Below are positions 1 through 5,227 of a DNA stretch of 9,925 bases, in pieces. Location: assembly GCA_003133815.1 (NCBI GenBank), contig PKZR01000293.1:16251-26175 (forward strand), in the 5' to 3' direction. The stretch's first letter is position 1. Each line of letters begins with the position of its first letter. The DNA comes from Limisphaerales bacterium (GTDB taxonomy: Bacteria > Verrucomicrobiota > Verrucomicrobiia > Limisphaerales > UBA11358). The notes below the pieces were generated by a model, which searched no databases, was not told where the DNA came from, and saw only the letters and a list, made by a program, of their open reading frames with translations. The position numbers and the translations under genes were made by a program.

Positions 1-419
1 AACGTGTCGCACGCGGCGAGCAGCACGGATTTTTTCTGCGCCTGAAAATAATGCGCGAGCTTGGCGCTGGTGGTGGTCTTGCCCGTGCCGTTCACGCCGA
101 CGATGGAAACGACGCAGGTGCCGCCGGGGATTTCACGCAGGCCGGACTTGTTGGTGGCCAAGCTTTTCTCAATCTCCGCCCGCGCGATGGCAAGATAGTC
201 GAGTCCCGCCGTGCCTTGGGTTTCGTAGGCCAGCTTCACCGCCGCGACAATCTGCGTGGTCATCGCGATGCCGAGGTCGGCGGCGATGAGCGCCTGTTCG
301 ATTTCTTCCAGTGACTCGGCGGTCAGCTTGGGCGAGCGCGTGACGATGCGCTTGATTTCGTGCGTGAGCTTGGCGTGCGTCTTGGCGAGGCCTGCTTTGA
401 ATTTGGCGAAAAGACCCAT
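1..419 (-). CDS. ftsY: Signal recognition particle receptor FtsY, N-terminal part (runs off left edge)
   Basis: FtsY is the membrane-associated GTPase that docks SRP-bound ribosomes at the translocon. The visible 139 residues begin MGLFAKFKAGLAKTHAKL and form the helical N domain (about residues 1-95), including the family-typical stretch LEEIEQALIAADLGI (38-52). The start of the G domain follows, with P-loop GVNGTGKTT at 108-116. The sequence stops at Asp138-Thr139, just where the conserved DTFRAAA motif should begin, so roughly the last 60% is outside the window. The long acidic N-terminal extension of E. coli FtsY is absent and the N domain starts almost at once, as in many non-enteric FtsY proteins. 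The ATG at 419-417 follows ACAA and has no Shine-Dalgarno sequence. It is the third gene of a nusB / PHP gene / ftsY series, 55 bases after the PHP stop. Ffh is unlikely because of the short N terminus and the GVNGTGKTT P-loop, but the two paralogues are similar here. Confidence 0.95.
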   Translation of the reverse strand, partial: MGLFAKFKAGLAKTHAKLTHEIKRIVTRSPKLTAESLEEIEQALIAADLGIAMTTQIVAAVKLAYETQGTAGLDYLAIARAEIEKSLATNKSGLREIPGGTCVVSIVGVNGTGKTTTSAKLAHYFQAQKKSVLLAACDT

Positions 420-495
420 TTGTAAAAGTCGTTATATGTGAATGGTGAATCGTTGCATCGGCGCGAAATTCGATTTAACGATTTAGCGATGCAAC
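420..495. repeat. Inverted repeat and short repeated words between the PHP gene and ftsY
   Basis: GTTGCATCG (452-460) and CGATGCAAC (487-495) are perfect 9-base complements separated by 26 bases. The right arm lies in the last codons of the PHP gene. The spacer contains CGATTTAA and CGATTTAG side by side (471-486), and the ftsY-proximal side has the repeated word GTGAAT (439-444 and 445-450). There is no U-run after either arm, so this is not a typical terminator. It could be an RNA hairpin at the gene junction or a relic of the short-repeat tracts seen in other leaders of the window. Confidence 0.5.
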
Positions 496-1317
496 ATTTT
501 TCCCAGCGACCGCCACTTTCATCTTTTCGACATGTTCGTAAGGCAGTTTCACCGTGCCGATGAGCGGTTTGTTTTTGCTGAAGCCATGGCAGTCGCTGCC
601 GCCGGTCACGAGCAGATGATATTTGTCGGCGATTTCGAGATAACGTTCCGACATCGCGGTGGAATGTTTTGTGTGAAAACATTCGATGCCATCCAGCCCG
701 GCTTTTACAAGGTCGGGGATGATATCATCGTTGTGATTCAAACCCGGATGCGCCATCACCGCAAGCCCTCCGGTCTGATGGATCAGTTCGATGCCTTGGA
801 GCGCGGACATCTTGGTCTTGGGCACCCACGCGGGCCGGCCCTTTTTTAGAAAGCGTTCAAACGCATCGTCCAAATTTTTCACAAGACCCGCCTTCACGAG
901 TGCGCGCGCGACATGCGGACGTCCCGGCGATTTGCAATTGGCCAGGGCAAAGACCGATTCGACTTCAAGCGGCACGCCGAGTTTGTTGATGGCCGCGACC
1001 ATTTCGAGAATCCGATTTTGCCGCACGGTCTGGAACCTGCCGATTTCCGCAAGAAATTTTTCATTGTGGGTGTCCAGAAAATAGCCGAGCAGATGCAGCT
1101 CCGTATTGCCGAGTTCAGCAGTAAGTTCCGTGCCGGGGATGAATTCCATTCCAGCCGCCGAGCATGCCGTTGCCATGCGCGCACAGCCCTCGACTGAGTC
1201 GTGATCCGTCAAGGCCATCGCCGCGAAACCGAGCCGCGCGCCGTGCCCGGCCAGCTCTTCCGGCGAGAAAGTCCCGTCGGAAAAAAACGTGTGCAGATGT
1301 AAGTCGGCGAACTTCAT
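475..1317 (-). CDS. PHP-domain phosphoesterase, RNase AM (YciV/TrpH)-like
   Basis: This is a 280-residue protein spanning one polymerase-and-histidinol-phosphatase domain. All metal-site motifs are visible: DLHLHTFFSDG (residues 5-15; His7, His9, Asp14), LTDHD (36-40), GTEL with Glu64, GRPHVAR with His135, AHPG with His190, and GGSDCHG with Asp242 and His244. The YciV/TrpH family, about 290 residues, hydrolyses 3',5'-bisphosphonucleotides and trims RNA 5' ends. E. coli RNase AM matures rRNA 5' ends. The motif order and length fit that family better than PHP histidinol phosphatase or the PHP domain of DNA polymerase III. The ATG at 1317-1315 lies two bases after the nusB stop, so translational coupling is likely; only a weak CAAGAA precedes it. 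The family assignment is firm, while the exact substrate is inferred. Confidence 0.88.
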   Translation of the reverse strand: MKFADLHLHTFFSDGTFSPEELAGHGARLGFAAMALTDHDSVEGCARMATACSAAGMEFIPGTELTAELGNTELHLLGYFLDTHNEKFLAEIGRFQTVRQNRILEMVAAINKLGVPLEVESVFALANCKSPGRPHVARALVKAGLVKNLDDAFERFLKKGRPAWVPKTKMSALQGIELIHQTGGLAVMAHPGLNHNDDIIPDLVKAGLDGIECFHTKHSTAMSERYLEIADKYHLLVTGGSDCHGFSKNKPLIGTVKLPYEHVEKMKVAVAGKNVASLNR

Positions 1318-1319
1318 TT

Positions 1320-1814
1320 TTAAGTTCTTGCCGGGCGCAAAATTTCACCGCGAATTTTGTCGAGGATTCCATTCACGAATTTCCCGCTGTCCTGCGTGGA
1401 AAATTTTTTGGCGATGTCCACGGCTTCGTTGATGCTGACGACCGGCGGAATGTCGTCACGGTGAAGCATTTCGTAAATTGCCAGCCGCATGATGTTGCGG
1501 TCCACGGCGGCGATGCGGTGGAAATCCCAGTTCTTCGCATGGCTCTTGATTTTTTCGTCAATCGCGTCGCGATGCTCCAGCACGCCGCGAATCAGCGGCT
1601 CGGCGAACAGGCGCGTCTCGGCTTCCTCGACCGTCGGCGGGGGCAGCTCGAATTTTTCGCCCCAATGCGACGCGCCCTTTTCATCCTCAATCGCTGCGGC
1701 GCGCTGGGAATTCCAGAACTGCGCCAGCTCGAGTTCGAGGTTTTCCGGCGGGTTCAAGTCGTGCTGAAACAGAAATTGCACTGCGCGCTCGCGCGCTTCT
1801 CGTCGTTTGCCCAT
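1320..1814 (-). CDS. nusB: Transcription antitermination factor NusB
   Basis: NusB is an RNA-binding all-helical protein that, with NusE (ribosomal protein S10), recognises boxA and prevents premature termination in rRNA operons. The N terminus RREARERAVQFLFQHDL (4-20) is the arginine-rich boxA-binding helix. The C-terminal half carries the hallmark pattern VDRNIMRLAIYEML (104-117) then DIPPVVSINEAVDIAKKF (121-138) and SGKFVNGILD (143-152). At 164 residues it exceeds E. coli NusB (139). The excess lies around residues 33-66, a charged and proline-bearing stretch between the first helices. It is the first gene of the minus-strand unit, two bases before the PHP gene. Its ATG at 1814-1812 is preceded by CTTTC, with no Shine-Dalgarno, and further upstream by an AAAGTC-type repeat tract. 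The usual neighbour ribH is not upstream, since a divergent glyoxalase gene is there instead. Confidence 0.95.
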   Translation of the reverse strand: MGKRREARERAVQFLFQHDLNPPENLELELAQFWNSQRAAAIEDEKGASHWGEKFELPPPTVEEAETRLFAEPLIRGVLEHRDAIDEKIKSHAKNWDFHRIAAVDRNIMRLAIYEMLHRDDIPPVVSINEAVDIAKKFSTQDSGKFVNGILDKIRGEILRPART

Positions 1815-1827
1815 GAAAGTAGCTTAA

Positions 1828-1921
1828 AGTCAAATGCCCAAAGTCTAAAGTCTTAAATCAGCCCGAGGCCAGGATCAAATAATGCGCCCGGCTTTGAACG
1901 TTGGACTTTGGGCTTTGGACT
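1828..1921. repeat. Inverted pair of heptamer-type leader repeats between nusB and the glyoxalase gene
   Basis: The 18-base element AGTCAAATGCCCAAAGTC (1828-1845) is matched on the opposite strand by GACTTTGGGCTTTGGACT (1904-1921) with two mismatches, and the core GACTTTGGGC is perfect. Each arm sits in a degenerate run of a seven-base word close to GGACTTT/AAAGTCC. Read in the direction of each flanking gene, the element is the same: GACTTTGGGC ends 21 bases before the nusB ATG and 24 bases before the glyoxalase ATG. The arms could form a cruciform or long hairpin, or could be two copies of one leader element. No clear -35/-10 pair is visible between them. Confidence 0.7.
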
Positions 1922-1937
1922 GTTTAAAGTTTCGCAA

Positions 1938-2330
1938 ATGAAAGTTGGAAAATTGCTGCACACACGCTACCGCGTGAACGACCTGGAGCGCACGGTGAAG
2001 TTTTACCGGGACGTTCTCGGCCTTGAAGAAATCAAGCGGCACAAGTCGCCGCGCGGCTCGGAATTGGTTTTCCTCAAGGCGCCGGAAAGCGACGAAGAGA
2101 TCGAAATCTGCTTTTTGCCCGGCAGCGAATCCGTGAAAGTGCAGCCGGACTTGACTCATCTGGCGTTTGAAGTGGACAGCCTCGAAGCATTTGCAAAACA
2201 CCTCGCAAAACTCGGACTGAAATATTCCGACGGCCCGACAACTAGTTCCAGTGGGACGACGTTTGCGTTCGTTGACGCACCCGAAGGCTACGAAATCGAG
2301 CTGATCCAAAAAGGCAAGAGCGGTCGCTGA
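1938..2330 (+). CDS. gloA: Glyoxalase I-like VOC-superfamily metalloenzyme (lactoylglutathione lyase type)
   Basis: A 130-residue protein with the two-module VOC fold of glyoxalase I, which converts the hemithioacetal of methylglyoxal and a thiol to a lactoyl thioester. The sequence starts MKVGKLLHTRYRVNDLERTV and keeps the pattern YRDVLGLEE. The four metal ligands of E. coli GloA have counterparts at His8, Glu56 (in EIEI), His74 (in LTHLAFEV) and Glu121 (in GYEIEL). The family-typical GTTFAFVDAPEGYEIELIQ closes the protein. Length matches GloA (135). I chose ATG 1938. An in-frame TTG at 1908 would add ten residues, but it lies inside the leader repeat and the extension does not resemble the family. 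No Shine-Dalgarno is visible (GCAA before ATG). It is probably co-transcribed with the PfkB-type kinase 42 bases downstream. The fold and metal site are clear. The substrate is less so, because VOC relatives such as methylmalonyl-CoA epimerase and fosfomycin-resistance proteins share the ligands. Confidence 0.85.
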   Translation: MKVGKLLHTRYRVNDLERTVKFYRDVLGLEEIKRHKSPRGSELVFLKAPESDEEIEICFLPGSESVKVQPDLTHLAFEVDSLEAFAKHLAKLGLKYSDGPTTSSSGTTFAFVDAPEGYEIELIQKGKSGR

Positions 2331-2335
2331 TTTTT

Positions 2336-2370
2336 CCAACTTCCATCTCCTAACTCCCAACTTTTAAAAT
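2336..2370 (+). repeat. AACTCCC-type heptamer tract in the leader of the PfkB-type kinase
   Basis: Four degenerate seven-base words follow one another between the glyoxalase stop and the kinase ATG: AACTTCC, ATCTCCT, AACTCCC, AACTTTT (2339-2366). The tract ends seven bases before the start codon and contains no Shine-Dalgarno sequence. The word differs from the GGACTTT-type word upstream of the glyoxalase gene, but the seven-base period is the same. Confidence 0.55.
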
Positions 2371-2372
2371 AA

Positions 2373-3272
2373 ATGAGCGTTCTAATTGTCGGCACCACCG
2401 CACTTGATTCCATCAAAACTCCAAACGCTGAAAACCCGCGCCTGCTTGGCGGCTCCGCCAGCCACGCGGCTGTCGCGGCGAGTTTTTTTTCGCAGGTGAA
2501 ACTTGTCGGTGGCGTGGGCGAGGATTTCCCGAAGAAATACATTGAGCTTTATCGCCGGCATAAAATTGATCTAGAAGGCCTGCAAACTTTGCCGGGGAAA
2601 ACTTTTCACTGGTCGGGCGAATACGAATTGAACATGAACAACCGCCGCACGCTCGCAACGGAATTGGGCGTGATCGAAACATTTTCACCAACATTGCCGA
2701 AATCCTATCAAAGCTCGCCGTTCGTATTGCTCGGCAACATCGCGCCAGCACTGCAGCATCGCGTGCTCGACCAGATGAAGAAGCCGAAATTCGTCGTGGC
2801 TGACTCGATGGATTTGTGGCTGAACATTGCGCTGGATGATTTGCTGAAGCTGCTGCCGCGCATTGACGGCTTCGTGCTGAACGACAGCGAGGCGCATCAA
2901 CTCACGAAGGAAGACAACGTCTTTGCAGCGCTCAAAAAAATCCACAAGCTCGGCCCGAAATACGTCATCATCAAAAAAGGTTCGCACGGATCGGTCTTGT
3001 CCGGCCCGAAAGGTTTTTTCATCTGCCCGGCCTATCCGCTGCAAAAGGTCGTCGACCCGACCGGCGCAGGCGATTCATTTGTCGGCGGCATGATGGGATT
3101 TTTGGCGACCGCAAAAGGCGCGATTGACGCGAACATCCGGCGCGCGATGATTTATGGCAGCGTCACCGCGTCATTCTGCTGCGAGGGTTTCGGCCTCACG
3201 CGCACAACCAAAATCAAACGCGCTGACATCGAAAAACGCGTGAAGGAACTGGAAAAGTTGACAAAGTTTTAA
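2373..3272 (+). CDS. PfkB-family (ribokinase-like) carbohydrate or nucleoside kinase
   Basis: A 299-residue, single-domain kinase of the ribokinase/PfkB fold, the usual size for the family. These enzymes transfer the gamma-phosphate of ATP to a hydroxymethyl group of a sugar, nucleoside or cofactor precursor. Visible motifs are the N-terminal glycine pair in LLGGSASHAA (24-33) that shapes the substrate site, LNDSEA (169-174) corresponding to the NxxE metal motif, and the signature DPTGAGDSFVGGMMG (228-242). That signature contains the GAGD anion hole and Asp234 as catalytic base. The N terminus is short and begins directly with the first beta strand, and the lid segment is reduced, as in adenosine kinase-like or small sugar kinases. 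The substrate cannot be assigned from sequence. It follows the glyoxalase gene by 42 bases on the same strand. The ATG follows ATAA with no Shine-Dalgarno. Confidence 0.9.
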   Translation: MSVLIVGTTALDSIKTPNAENPRLLGGSASHAAVAASFFSQVKLVGGVGEDFPKKYIELYRRHKIDLEGLQTLPGKTFHWSGEYELNMNNRRTLATELGVIETFSPTLPKSYQSSPFVLLGNIAPALQHRVLDQMKKPKFVVADSMDLWLNIALDDLLKLLPRIDGFVLNDSEAHQLTKEDNVFAALKKIHKLGPKYVIIKKGSHGSVLSGPKGFFICPAYPLQKVVDPTGAGDSFVGGMMGFLATAKGAIDANIRRAMIYGSVTASFCCEGFGLTRTTKIKRADIEKRVKELEKLTKF

Positions 3273-3294
3273 TGAGAACCTCAGTTTTTAAAGG

Positions 3295-3531
3295 CTACCT
3301 TTTCAGCACCAGCGTGCGCGAGGCAATTTCCCAGCGGTGGGCATGGAAACAGAAATAGGCGTTTCCAAATCTCAAAACGCATCCGCAATTGTGGGGTGGT
3401 GGCAGAAGGCATTCCAAGGCGACGGTGGAGATTCCAATCAGTTTTGCCCTGCAATTTTTGGGGAATGGCAAATTTTCTTCCGTCACGTTCGGAGGAACGC
3501 TGTCTTTTGGCCTGTCATTTGCCTCTGACAT
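3295..3531 (-). CDS. Doubtful small ORF, 78 codons, unrecognised
   Basis: I do not recognise this product. It starts MSEANDRPKDSVPPN with a polar, proline-containing N terminus. It continues with a more hydrophobic, cysteine- and histidine-bearing middle (LECLLPPPHNCGC, then YFCFHAHRW) and ends LVLKR. Four cysteines and four histidines might suggest metal binding, but the spacing matches no family I know, and there is no signal peptide or membrane helix. For being real: it fills an otherwise empty gap and has an ATG start. Against: no Shine-Dalgarno sequence or promoter is visible, the opposite strand is also open across much of the stretch, and its codons show no strong preference. It may be a small lineage-specific protein, a decayed remnant or chance. 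Confidence 0.25.
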   Translation of the reverse strand: MSEANDRPKDSVPPNVTEENLPFPKNCRAKLIGISTVALECLLPPPHNCGCVLRFGNAYFCFHAHRWEIASRTLVLKR

Positions 3532-3629
3532 AACACCGCTTAAAAACCATTCCTATGGGACAGTTTCAAAGTAGCACACGTGGTGCATTTGTCGAATTCT
3601 ATTTGTTTCGCGGGATATTTTGAAATTTC

Positions 3630-3661
3630 CATCCATGTCCGTTTGTGTTCATCTATGCCCG
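3630..3661 (+). repeat. 12-base imperfect direct repeat before the nucleotidyltransferase start
   Basis: CATCCATGTCCG (3630-3641) recurs as CATCTATGCCCG (3650-3661), with two mismatches and a 20-base period. The intervening TTTGTGTT keeps the same T/G/C-rich flavour. The second copy ends one base before the ATG at 3663, so it occupies the position where a Shine-Dalgarno sequence would sit. Confidence 0.5.
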
Positions 3662-3662
3662 A

Positions 3663-4412
3663 ATGAAAGCTGTCATCCTCGCCGCCGGGAAAGGCACGCG
3701 CATGAAGGAACTCACCAGCGAGTTGCCAAAACCCATGCTCCAGGTGCAGGGCAAACCGATTCTCGAACATATCGTTGCAGGCATTGTCGCGTCGGGGATC
3801 CGCGAAATCTTCATCATCACCGGCTGGCGCGCGGAAGCCATTGAAGATCATTTCGGCGACGACAAAAAATTCGGCGCGCAGATTTCCTTTGGCCGGCAGC
3901 TCATCCAGGATGGCACGGGCAAGGCGCCTGAACTCGCGAAACAATTCATAGGTGACTCGCCGTTCCTGCTGACTTATGGCGACATCCTCGTCGCGCCGGA
4001 AACGTATCCGCAGATGATCCGGCGTTTTGGCGAAGGCGATTTCGCAGGCGTCATCACCGTCACGCCCGGCGAGGACGTGACGAAGGGCGGCCTGAATTTT
4101 TTCGACGAACAATTCTTTCTGAAGCGGCTTTTGGAAAAGCCGTCGCGCGAGCAGTTGGAGCAGTTGCGCCGCGACGGCTGGCTCAAGCCCGGTGTTCCGG
4201 CGTGGTATAATGCGGGCATTTATATTTTCCGCCCGGAAATTTTTGAATTTACATCACGCCTGCAAAAATCTCCCCGCGGCGAATACGAATTGACCGACGC
4301 CATCAGCGCGATCGTCGCAAGTGGGGAAAAATTGGCTGGCCTTGAAATCAAAGGACGCTGGGTGGATGTGCGGGATCCTGAAACGCTGGCGAAGCTGGAA
4401 GAAGAAAACTAG
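3663..4412 (+). CDS. Sugar-phosphate nucleotidyltransferase (RmlA/GlmU N-terminal-like)
   Basis: A 249-residue GT-A-fold nucleotidyltransferase that would join a nucleoside triphosphate and a sugar 1-phosphate (or a similar phosphate such as phosphocholine), releasing pyrophosphate. The signature LAAGKGTRMKELTSELPKPM (residues 6-25) gives the nucleotide-binding loop with Arg13 and Lys23. YGD with Asp107 is the first metal ligand, EKP lies at 158-160, and YNAGIYIF at 182-189 contacts the sugar. WVDVRDPETL (233-242) supplies the second acidic site. The protein ends there, with no left-handed beta-helix acyltransferase domain, so it is not a bifunctional GlmU. I chose ATG 3663: a GTG at 3645 is in frame but adds six residues before the invariant MKAVILAAG start. 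Its stop overlaps that of convergent mqnA. Base and sugar specificity cannot be read; RmlA-, MPG1- and LicC-like enzymes all fit. Confidence 0.85.
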   Translation: MKAVILAAGKGTRMKELTSELPKPMLQVQGKPILEHIVAGIVASGIREIFIITGWRAEAIEDHFGDDKKFGAQISFGRQLIQDGTGKAPELAKQFIGDSPFLLTYGDILVAPETYPQMIRRFGEGDFAGVITVTPGEDVTKGGLNFFDEQFFLKRLLEKPSREQLEQLRRDGWLKPGVPAWYNAGIYIFRPEIFEFTSRLQKSPRGEYELTDAISAIVASGEKLAGLEIKGRWVDVRDPETLAKLEEEN

Positions 4413-5182
4413 GAGACAAACTTCGGTTCAAAGACCGGACCGAGATTGTGCTTCTTCAGCAGGTTGCAGAATTTCTCAATGCCGCGCTTTTCATCCGAGG
4501 CAAGATGATAATGAATTTGCCAGCCGAGATAATCACGGCGGAAAGCTTCGTCGTATTCTTCGCGCGTCTCAATGATGTAATCCAGCGTTTCCATGCCAAA
4601 ACTTTTTGCCTCGCGCAACTCGCGGCGCAATTCCTTGTTTTCCATCCCGCGCCGCAGCGCCCAGACCGCATAAACAAAGGGCAAATTCGTCGTTTCTGTC
4701 CACACCGAGCCGAGGTCAACAATTTCGTGCGCGTGCGATGCGCGTTGGAAATCAATCGCCCGGTCGCCGATAAGCAGGACGAAATCCCTTTCCGAAGCGG
4801 CGGCGTAATTTTCCAGCGGTTTGAACTGCGGAAACAAGTTTTTTTCGGCGAGCAGGACTTTCAGCAGATTCACGCTTGTGAGCGATGCTGAATCGCAAAA
4901 AATTACCGTCGCATCCGCGATCGGCTTTTTGTGGGCGAGAATCACGCTGTAAACTTCGCCAAGCGACGCGATGGCGATGCCGTCAAGGATGTCGTAACGG
5001 TCGTTGAGCAAAACCTCGGTGATGCTGACGAGCGCGGCATCGAGTTCGTCGCGCTGGAGCATTTCGGCGAGCCTGGCGGGCGTGGTGAAGACGATTTCGC
5101 TTTCGATGCCGCGCGTGAGCGGCACGGCGTTCAGATATTGAACCGAGCCGATGCGAAATTTATTTTGTCCGGTATCCATCAT
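4409..5182 (-). CDS. mqnA: Chorismate dehydratase MqnA (futalosine pathway of menaquinone synthesis)
   Basis: MqnA removes water from chorismate to give 3-enolpyruvylbenzoate, the first committed step of the futalosine route to menaquinone. The 257 residues show the family pattern in order: RIGSVQYLNAVPLTRG (10-25), ELDAALVSITEVLL (46-59), SASLTSVNLLKVLL (98-111), LLIGDRAI (136-143), and DLGSVWTETTNLPFVYAVWA (156-175). This is the periplasmic-binding-protein-like two-lobed fold also used by MqnD. The opening IGxVxYLNxxPL and the IGDxA and LPFVxAVWA blocks point to MqnA rather than MqnD. Two adjacent ATGs (5182 and 5179) are possible starts. It is the last gene of a minus-strand set with the coiled-coil and TPR genes. 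A hairpin ends two bases upstream of the first ATG and could limit initiation. None of the other mqn genes is in the window. Confidence 0.88.
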   Translation of the reverse strand: MMDTGQNKFRIGSVQYLNAVPLTRGIESEIVFTTPARLAEMLQRDELDAALVSITEVLLNDRYDILDGIAIASLGEVYSVILAHKKPIADATVIFCDSASLTSVNLLKVLLAEKNLFPQFKPLENYAAASERDFVLLIGDRAIDFQRASHAHEIVDLGSVWTETTNLPFVYAVWALRRGMENKELRRELREAKSFGMETLDYIIETREEYDEAFRRDYLGWQIHYHLASDEKRGIEKFCNLLKKHNLGPVFEPKFVS

Positions 5183-5184
5183 CG

Positions 5185-5213
5185 CCGAAATTTAAATGAC
5201 AGCAGAATTTCGG
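5185..5213 (-). promoter_or_regulatory. Hairpin abutting the mqnA start codon
   Basis: CCGAAATT (5185-5192) and AATTTCGG (5206-5213) are perfect 8-base complements around a 13-base loop. On the minus strand the stem ends two bases before the mqnA ATG, so in mRNA it would cover the whole ribosome-docking region. It is preceded by a second, purely A/U stem (AAAAAT at 5215-5220 with ATTTTT at 5224-5229) that begins at the stop codon of the coiled-coil gene. Neither is followed by a U-run in the minus direction, so a regulatory or stabilising role is likelier than termination. No ligand-binding riboswitch fold is recognisable. Confidence 0.45.
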
Positions 5214-5227
5214 TAAAAATCCAATTT

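Larger units (their letters stand above)
3273..3662. other. Gene-poor 390-base stretch
   Basis: No recognisable gene lies between the kinase and the nucleotidyltransferase. The stretch holds a doubtful minus-strand ORF (3295-3531) bracketed by the 8-base inverted repeat GTTTTTAA (3284-3291) and TTAAAAAC (3540-3547). It also holds a weak AAAGG-CTA-CCTTT hairpin (3290-3302) followed by only one further T, which might serve as a poor terminator for the kinase unit. A CACGTG palindrome lies at 3577-3582 inside GCACACGTGGTGC. A 12-base imperfect direct repeat precedes the next gene. The nucleotidyltransferase must be transcribed either from within this stretch or by read-through, but I see no convincing -35/-10 pair. 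Confidence 0.6.

Noticed and set aside
1164..1856. Plus-strand frame of 230 codons
   Set aside because: It is opposite nusB and the PHP gene start, both of which are certain. No family resemblance.
1908..1937. Upstream TTG start for the glyoxalase gene
   Set aside because: The added ten residues are translated from the leader repeat and do not match the family N terminus, which begins at the ATG at 1938.
1875..2360. Minus-strand frame of 161 codons
   Set aside because: It is opposite the glyoxalase gene, which has all four metal ligands.
3290..3303. AAAGG-CTA-CCTTT hairpin as terminator of the kinase gene
   Set aside because: The stem is only five pairs and there is no real T-run after it. 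It is mentioned only as part of the gene-poor stretch.
3337..3574. Plus-strand frames (63 and 61 codons) in the gene-poor stretch
   Set aside because: No family resemblance and no initiation signal; they overlap each other and the equally uncertain minus-strand ORF.
3540..4112. Minus-strand frame of 190 codons
   Set aside because: It is opposite the nucleotidyltransferase, whose motifs are unambiguous.
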